In this document: positions 57,347 to 64,000 of the stretch, piece after piece
Layout of the letters: each line of letters starts with the position of its first letter
Position numbering within the stretch: position 1 is the stretch's first letter
Source of the DNA: Pseudorasbora parva
Taxonomy: Eukaryota > Chordata > Actinopteri > Cypriniformes > Gobionidae
DNA: 64,000 nt
Reading direction: 5' to 3'
Assembly: GCF_024679245.1 (NCBI RefSeq)
Contig: NC_090187.1
Span: forward strand, 23,252,495 to 23,316,494
Position numbers and translations under genes: made by a program
The notes under the pieces: model-generated
Database searches by the model: none
Told to the model about the DNA's origin: nothing
The model's input: only the letters and a program-made list of their open reading frames with translations

Positions 57347-59486
57347 AAGACTAGACATATCAAAGGTCATAGATGTTTATCTAAGAAATTGTTCGTGTCT
57401 CTTAAGCCTAAACTTAAAAATTAAGAGTAAGTAGTGATTTCTCTCATTTTAAGAATATATAGGGAGTTTTTACACTGGCAGTTTAATTCCAGTGAGCGCA
57501 CCAGAACCACACCATACCTGGAGGAGGGCCATACTCCACGAGTATGAATATAGTGCGGCCCCTTTAAGAGATATGCGTTCCCTATTGAGCTGCCGGTATT
57601 TTGCGTGTACTAGCTGATGGTGTTAATGATTTACCTCAGACATGAGCGAGAGTGAGCTGCAGTGCATCGGACTGCAGATAATGTGTTCAGTGAAAAAACG
57701 CACTTTTCTTTCTGGAGTCTAATAAAAGTTAAACAGAAAATGTGTTAGCTTATGTAGGCAATAACTACACTTTTGGTTTAGAATATTAATGTCAACCCTT
57801 TTCTTTCCCTATTAATGTTTGCTGCTGCATCCTTTGCGTCTGACTGCTCTCACTTTTTCCAACTAACTTACGGCTATGCCACGGATCAAACAGAAAATGT
57901 GCGCTGCGTTAATAGTGCCGTTAAAATGAATTTGCGTTAACGCGTTATTAACATATTTGACAGCTCTATTTTTTTATGAAACTTTTTGTACGTGTTTAAG
58001 TGATTTGTGTTGTCACATACTAGGCATATTCTTTTCTGCTATCCCAATTTTTTTGTCTGTTCTGATTGGGTGGGCCAGCCGTCAAACTGAGTTGGCCAGT
58101 GCCACTCTGGCCCTTATGTAGCCTCGCCCCTGGTCCGAACTATACAGAAAATGCTTTCACACAAGAAACGAACCGAACCTTTGTTCTGTTTGGTCCGGAC
58201 CGAGACTACCTCTTTTCGTCGGACCAAATTTCATCTGTTTGGTCCGGACCATGGTCCGAGGGAGGTTTCACAACTGTAATTTTGTTTCGTGCCAAACTGA
58301 AAAGTCCGAAAATCTGGACCAAACAAGGTAGGTGTGAAAGCACCCTAAGGGTGCTTTCACATCTCTAGTTCGGTTCATTTGGTCCGAACCAAGGGTAAAC
58401 AATTATACATTGTTGCATTTTTCAGATTTTTTGGTTCCTTTTCACACCACACTGATTGCTTTGGTCCGAACCAGTTGAAACGAACCAAAACGCAGGCACG
58501 TGACAACATCCACATCACTCATTGGCCACGGCGTATTTCCTAAACTGCTTTTCGATTGGTCAGAATTTACGTGTGGGAAAATTCCAACAGGCGAGGCAAA
58601 GCCAGCAAACTATAATAACACTATGGAGAGACGACTGCGCGGGCCAGTTTTGTCCCTGGCCATAATCTACTAAACGGTGTGTATTTACCACAGTATGCAA
58701 ACAAAACATTTCTATGATGAAGCTCGGATGCGACATGAAAACAACGTTCTAATGCACTGCAGACGGCGAGCGCGCATCGCTCGTCACTTCAAGAGGAGGC
58801 GTGCATTAATTATTAACTCTTGACATGCTTCCATCTTCCGAAAATATTGCCAACGATCTATCAGGTAATAATATCATGCACACAATGTCAGCGCAGCTAA
58901 CTACGGCAGCTGGTTCAGTCCAAAAATGATCAGTACTTTTGCAGTTGGTTCTGTTCGAGGTCGGATCACGTTCTCACCACAAACAAACCGCTCCAGAGTT
59001 CGTTTGAAAACGTACCGAGACCACCTCTTCAAGGAGGTCTCGGTACGCTTGTTTGGTCCGCTTTTGGTGCGCACCCGAGTGCGATTGCTGCTTTCAGACC
59101 TGACCAAACGAACCGCACCAAAGAGGGAAACGAACTCTAGTACGATTCAACCGGACTAAATGAGGCAGGTGTGAAAGCACCCTAAGACTCTGCGATGTCC
59201 TAGGAAGATATTGACTTGGGACTATATTATGGGGAAGCACAGCCGAAGCACTGCTACTTGGGCACAGAGATATCAGTCAACACATTGCAATTGCTCAACA
59301 GCCAGAGGACGTGAGGATGAGAGCCGTGATATCTCTGTGCCCAAGTAGCAGTGCTTATCCTGTGCTTCCCCATTATATAGTCCCATGTCAATATCTGCAA
59401 AACTAAAACAATGCATGCACTGAGACAAAAATGCATTTGTCCACATATCTTAATGTAGGAAATAAGTTGAATAGGCCCTATATCTA
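57347..59486. repeat. Direct duplication, copy 2 (2140 bp)
   Basis: It contains a 5'-truncated hAT end (57347-58132), the MITE right end, a second 834-bp MITE (58349-59182) and the hairpin (59208-59394). Since the hAT element is complete only in copy 1, copy 1 holds the original arrangement at the left side. Confidence 0.95.
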
Positions 59487-59734
59487 AAAACGGTGGAATG
59501 TTCCTTTAAAATACAAAGTAAGCAAGTTAATTGACACAGCTTTGTTGTGTGCTGGTGTTGGTGTTGTTGTTGTTAACAAGCTTTGCTTGTTTGCTCTGCC
59601 TTAGGATTGCAAGTTTCTTGGGACAGGTGAGGGAGTGGGAAACCCACTGCTGCAACTTGGCCATGGTCCGTCCTCGTGGATAAGATGTTAGGAAAGAGGC
59701 ATTCCAACAACCCCCCTGTGCTAATTGACTCCAT

Positions 59735-59945
59735 CCAGTTCAGCAGTGGATGACCAAGACGAGGAGGATCCAGAGCCAGCACTGGCCAAGAGAAAAAAAG
59801 GGCTGTGAGGATGAGCTGATCGAGCGAATTAGGAAGGTCATAACGTTTCAGCGAGAAACAGAAGAAAGGAGAGCAGGAAGAGAACGCGCAGATTTCATTC
59901 TCTTCTTGAGAGAATGGTTGAGAAATAAAATGTATGTAAGTTAAA
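59735..59945 (+). pseudogene. Possible PIF/Harbinger Myb-like ORF1 C-terminal remnant
   Basis: The plus strand reads DDQDEEDPEPALAKRKK and, after a one-base shift, EDELIERIRKVITFQRETEE followed by RRAGRERADFILFLREW. An acidic/basic linker followed by a charged coiled coil ending near the C-terminus is typical of the Myb/SANT-like accessory protein of fish Harbinger elements. The SANT domain is missing. The assignment leans on the Harbinger nuclease remnant just downstream on the other strand. Confidence 0.45.
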
Positions 59946-60477
59946 ATAGGTAAATGGTAAATGTATGTTTTAATACATTTTAATGTCACTAATAAATTGT
60001 AAATGAAACAAACAAATAATGATGTACATTTGTAACTTAAAGATGAAAAAGTTTTGTACATTACTTATTTTTGTAATGTAAGTTATTTCTAAATGAACCA
60101 AAGTAATTTTTGTATTTCTGCAAATTTTAATTAACAATACACACAACAGATTAAAATTTTGAATTAATGAATTAATTAAATTTACGCTTCCATTCAGCTG
60201 AGCAGGAGACCCTGGTGGTGCTGCGGAACCTGGATGCCCTGCCACAATATAGAGCCCCGTCAGGCCTCTGCCAGTGGGACATCATCTGGGATGAGTGCAT
60301 ATTTCCACTGTCCACTGCGTTGTCTACAGACAGGTTTGCAGGGCTGCCTCAGCCATGTCGCTGAGATGTTTTTAGAAAGAGTAAAAGAAATTAACTCATA
60401 CATGCAAAACCCTAATATGGTCCATTCCATTTTTTTTTTCTTAGGCATTATAATTTTACAATTCTTTTACTTACCTG

Positions 60478-60689
60478 TTACAAATAGTCATGGTCAGTGG
60501 GTACCTCCTCCAGGGCAGACATCTCTGCAGACAGCTGGTCCCACCAGAGCGCACCACTAGCTGCCTCCAAATCATTATCCCCCTCATTCTCTGCCACATC
60601 ACCTTTGTGCTTATCCTCTGGATTCATGATGTCACCAACCCCAAGGCAGATGTTATGGAGGATGGCACAGACTGTTATGACCTAATGGT
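60478..60689 (-). pseudogene. PIF/Harbinger transposase (nuclease) C-terminal exon remnant
   Basis: On the minus strand an open stretch begins after a splice-acceptor-like TTTTTTACCATTAG. It reads [17 protein letters not shown] and MNPEDKHKGDV and ends ...EEVPTDHDYL at a TAA (60480-60478). CAxLHNI is the conserved final motif of the Harbinger DDE nuclease (HARBI1-like). The catalytic exons that should lie to the right are missing; a (TA)n run starts at 60702. About 70 codons are uninterrupted. Confidence 0.7.
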
Positions 60690-60697
60690 AAAAAAAA

Positions 60698-61440
<743 letters not shown>

Positions 61441-61444
61441 TTCT

Positions 61445-61790
61445 AAGAGGATGAGATTAATGTCATATTTTGAAATTGTTCTTTGATATTCTTTGTTGTT
61501 TCCTTTAGTTCCTGTTTCCCTGCTCTGTTTAATTTCATTTCATTTTCCTTGGTTACTGAATATGTCATCGCTTGTTAATATGGTTACTTATGATTTCTTA
61601 TGATACCTGTTCCTTATTATCTTCACCTTGTGTATATGTAGTCTCTGTTGTGTTCAGTCCCTTATCAGTTCTCATTTATGATTTATTGTGGTTTGTCCTA
61701 ATCCTTGTGTGAGTTTCTGTGTATTTTGGAATATAATAAAGACTGTCTACTTGAATCTTCATATTTGTGCATGCTTACCACAGAATTACA
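61445..61790 (+). mobile_element. Possible LTR fragment
   Basis: TTTAGTTCCTGTTTCCCTGC, then CACCTTGTGTATATGTAGTC and GAATATAATAAAGACTGTC at the end, have the order of words found in fish gypsy-type LTRs (R region with AATAAA). Part of the first phrase also occurs at 44000-44050. No partner LTR or coding region. Confidence 0.35.
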
Positions 61791-62596
61791 AAAAAATAAC
61801 ATTCCACTATAAGGTAAATTAGATATTCGATATTTGGTTGTAAAACATAAAGTATGCACATTTTATTGGAGAATATGTATTTTTGTACAAGGTTTGCAAC
61901 TGCTTTTAATCCCTTAATTGGAAGCACCGATATTACGAAAGTGTCATGTTACATTGGGACTACTGAACAGGCATATTAAAGTTATTTTAAAAATGTTAAG
62001 TATTAAAACGTTACATGTGCTCCATTGGGTAATCAAAAGTTTTACACACACTTGCAGTCTTCTTGCCTACTTGGGGCAAATACAGGAAATATGTCATGCA
62101 AGTAGACAAGTGGTCAAGTGCAAAGACTGCATTTGGAGAGGCCTAAAATCCCAGGACGTGTTCTTGCTTTTGTCACAGAATGTAGTTTTAAGAGTATTTG
62201 TTTAAACCTCAAACCTCTGCTTTATTTAAATATAGCGCCTATAAAAACTAACAATTGCTTCCTGAGTTGTGAGGTCCGGGCGATCACCCTGCTGAGAACA
62301 GCCCTACCTCGTCCTTCTGACATTTTCTGCTGGCTTTGATGTATTTGTATCGCTTAAACATGAGATATAATTTGCTGGGGTATATCTAACAGGCAATCTT
62401 TGGAATATGAATATGTTATTTGTTTCCAGGCAGATCTTTATTTGTTTTACTGTTTTCTTTTCTTTCTATTCTATAAGCTTCAATAATGTATATTATTGTT
62501 CATTAAAAATGTATATTTCACAAAAATAGACAGGGTTGTGTTTTATGTTATAATTAATTTAAATATAATGTATATACATATACATACATTCAGGAT

Positions 62597-62598
<2 letters not shown>
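61791..62598. other. Unassigned AT-rich sequence
   Basis: ORFs of 60-95 aa show no family features. Confidence 0.35.

Positions 62599-62599
<1 letters not shown>

Positions 62600-62661
<62 letters not shown>
62600..62661. repeat. (TC)n microsatellite
   Basis: About 30 units. Confidence 0.98.
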
Positions 62662-62663
<2 letters not shown>

Positions 62664-63640
62664 AATACGAATATGTAAATCTAAAGGTTATGTTATCTGA
62701 AATAATTATATAATGCATAATAATTATTATGAGGCCATATTTGCATATTTGAGGTTCATGTCTTTTATTTTGAAATGTAGTTGGCTTTTTATTTTGAATT
62801 ATCACCATCATCGCTGGTATTCTTTCACGGATTTTATTCATTGGATCTCCAGTGTTTGAATGCTGAAAATTCTTCCCTTGTATCCACGAAGGTAAGAAGG
62901 CAACAGGTCATGTCTGAATCCATTGTATGCATCACATCCTGTCTACTAACTAATACACTTTCACTTCAGATTTTAAAGCATCTGTGCCTTTGTGTTTATC
63001 ATGTACTTTCTAGGCCAGTGTTGATGTTTATAGTCAAGTTGCTATCTAGAGTTCTTACAGTCAGGCCTCGTCTGTCTGCTTAAGTCCAGTTTTGGTTTGT
63101 ATGTGATTGGACGAGAAGCCAGAGGGAGAGTGAGAAAATGACAAAGATAAATTGAATGTATCGAAGGGAAGGAATACTTAAAGAGATCCTGACAGAGAGA
63201 GATAGAGATTTTGGGAACCACAGTTTCTTATCAGTAAAGGTCACTTGAGCAATTACTCGACATATTGATGAACGCACGCTATCAGAAGGCATGTGTTCTG
63301 TGGACTGTGGTCTGTTTTTTTTATTTTTCATGGGATTGTATGCCTGAAAGTCTAAAGCTCTCAGGTTGCTAAGTGGCTTTTATTGAAGCATATGGTGAAT
63401 TCAAGGTCTTTCAAATATTTACTATAATAATTGGCGCTCGCTTTCATGGCCTGCATGCAAAGTGAATTCACTTGGGTCAGACAGAGGACAAACTCAAGTT
63501 GCAAATATTGATGACAGTGACGTTAAAATGTTAATCATGGAAACAGCAATCACATAGTGAAGGCCAAACAATTAGGCAAAACAATAGCACCTAACACACT
63601 ATGTTCAAAAGTATGGTTGTCTTTGTTGTTTTTATTTTTC
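62662..63640. other. Unassigned AT-rich sequence
   Basis: No recognisable exon, RNA gene or repeat. Confidence 0.35.
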
Positions 63641-63649
63641 TTCTTAAAA

Positions 63650-64000
63650 TAAAATAAAACTGATTGCACTGATTATCTCTTCATCAAGTGAACATTTTGT
63701 CCTCATAGTTGATGTGTTAGAAGCAGGAAAAATGGGCACGCATAAGGATTTAAGTGAGTATGACAAGGGCCAAATTATGGTGGCTAGATGACTGGGTCAG
63801 ATCATCTCCAAAACTGCTGCTCTTGTGGGGTGTTCCTGGTCAGTGGTCAGTATCAAAAGTGGTCCAAGGAAGGAACAGTGGTGAACAGGCGACAGGGTCA
63901 TGGACGGCCAAAGCTCGTTGATGCACGGGAAGTGAGGCATGGCTCATGTGATCCGATCAAACAGACAAGCTACTGTAGCTCAAATTGGAGTAAATGCTGT
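63650..64000 (+). pseudogene. Tc1-like transposase 5' region, runs off the window
   Basis: From about 63732 the plus strand reads MGTHKDLSEYDKGQIMVAR, a stop, then LGQIISKTAALVGCSWSVV. This is the first helix-turn-helix of the Tc1 family whose other end is at 28279. Further on, fragments of the GxGRP linker and second HTH (RQTSYCSSNWSKC in a shifted frame) appear. In-frame stops and indels show a dead copy. The DDE domain would lie beyond 64000. Confidence 0.75.

Noticed and set aside
55456..58368. Identical 100-aa ORFs (MGGPAVKLSWPV...) as a duplicated gene
   Set aside because: They span a hAT terminus and a MITE end, and the protein has no family features. They are paired only because the DNA is duplicated.
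54737..59486. LTR pair flanking an internal region
   Set aside because: Two 2.1-kb direct repeats 470 bp apart could suggest LTRs. However, they contain complete MITEs and a hAT end, lack TG...CA ends, and the spacer has no coding or primer-binding site.

Overview
The window reads as teleost fish DNA, most likely a cyprinid (carp, minnow or zebrafish relative). I infer this from Tc1-like families, a 5S-derived SINE3, L2-type LINE tails, TTAA- and TTA-bounded miniature elements, DIRS retrotransposons and long (CA), (GA) and (TA) microsatellites, all in AT-rich sequence. I found no convincing host exon, tRNA or rRNA gene. The window looks like intergenic or intronic DNA built mostly from transposable elements in different states of decay, many nested in one another.

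The two main features are tyrosine-recombinase (DIRS-type) retrotransposons with complete terminal architecture. The first (14484-19634, minus strand) has an intact reverse transcriptase/RNase H ORF. Its recombinase ORF is frameshifted, and its gag is broken and partly replaced by an internal repeat array. The second (48179-53787, plus strand) has an intact gag ORF, perfect DIRS-style inverted ends and an internal complementary region. In place of polymerase and recombinase it carries about 3.4 kb of GC-rich non-coding sequence, rich in a degenerate double-GGCC motif and a 192-bp tandem repeat. It looks like a gag-only, non-autonomous DIRS derivative. Both elements have GTT at each end, and their Gag proteins share an identically spaced Cys/His cluster.

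Layout: 0-2.2 kb AT-rich flank with a DNA-transposon fragment; 2.26-5.48 kb a TTA-flanked element split by a 2.5-kb foldback element; 5.5-8.9 kb mostly unassigned, with microsatellites and a LINE 3' end; 8.9-10.3 kb a hAT element with a perfect 8-bp target duplication; 12-14 kb DNA-transposon and Tc1 debris; 14.0-19.8 kb a TTAA element hosting DIRS copy 1; 20-24 kb MITE ends; 25.1-26.3 kb a Tc1 element; 28.3-31.2 kb a Tc1 fragment, SINE3 and L2 LINE; 32.5-34.2 kb a possible LTR end and a degenerate LINE; 34.3-41.8 kb MITEs and microsatellites; 44.3 kb a minisatellite; 44.86-47.47 kb a TTAA element with a nested TAA element; 47.62-55.74 kb a TAA-flanked MITE split by DIRS copy 2 and a hAT element; 54.74-59.49 kb a nearly perfect 2140-bp direct duplication; 59.5-60.7 kb PIF/Harbinger remnants; 61-63.6 kb unassigned apart from a possible LTR-like stretch; 63.65-64 kb the start of a Tc1 transposase running off the end.

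The proteins encoded here would serve transposition: Gag for nucleic-acid packaging, RT/RNase H for cDNA synthesis, tyrosine recombinase for circle integration, and DDE transposases for cut-and-paste. Only the RT/RH ORF of copy 1 and the gag ORF of copy 2 look open and full-length. Superfamily assignments of non-coding elements rest on terminal motifs and target-site duplications that I read by eye; none was checked against a repeat library.
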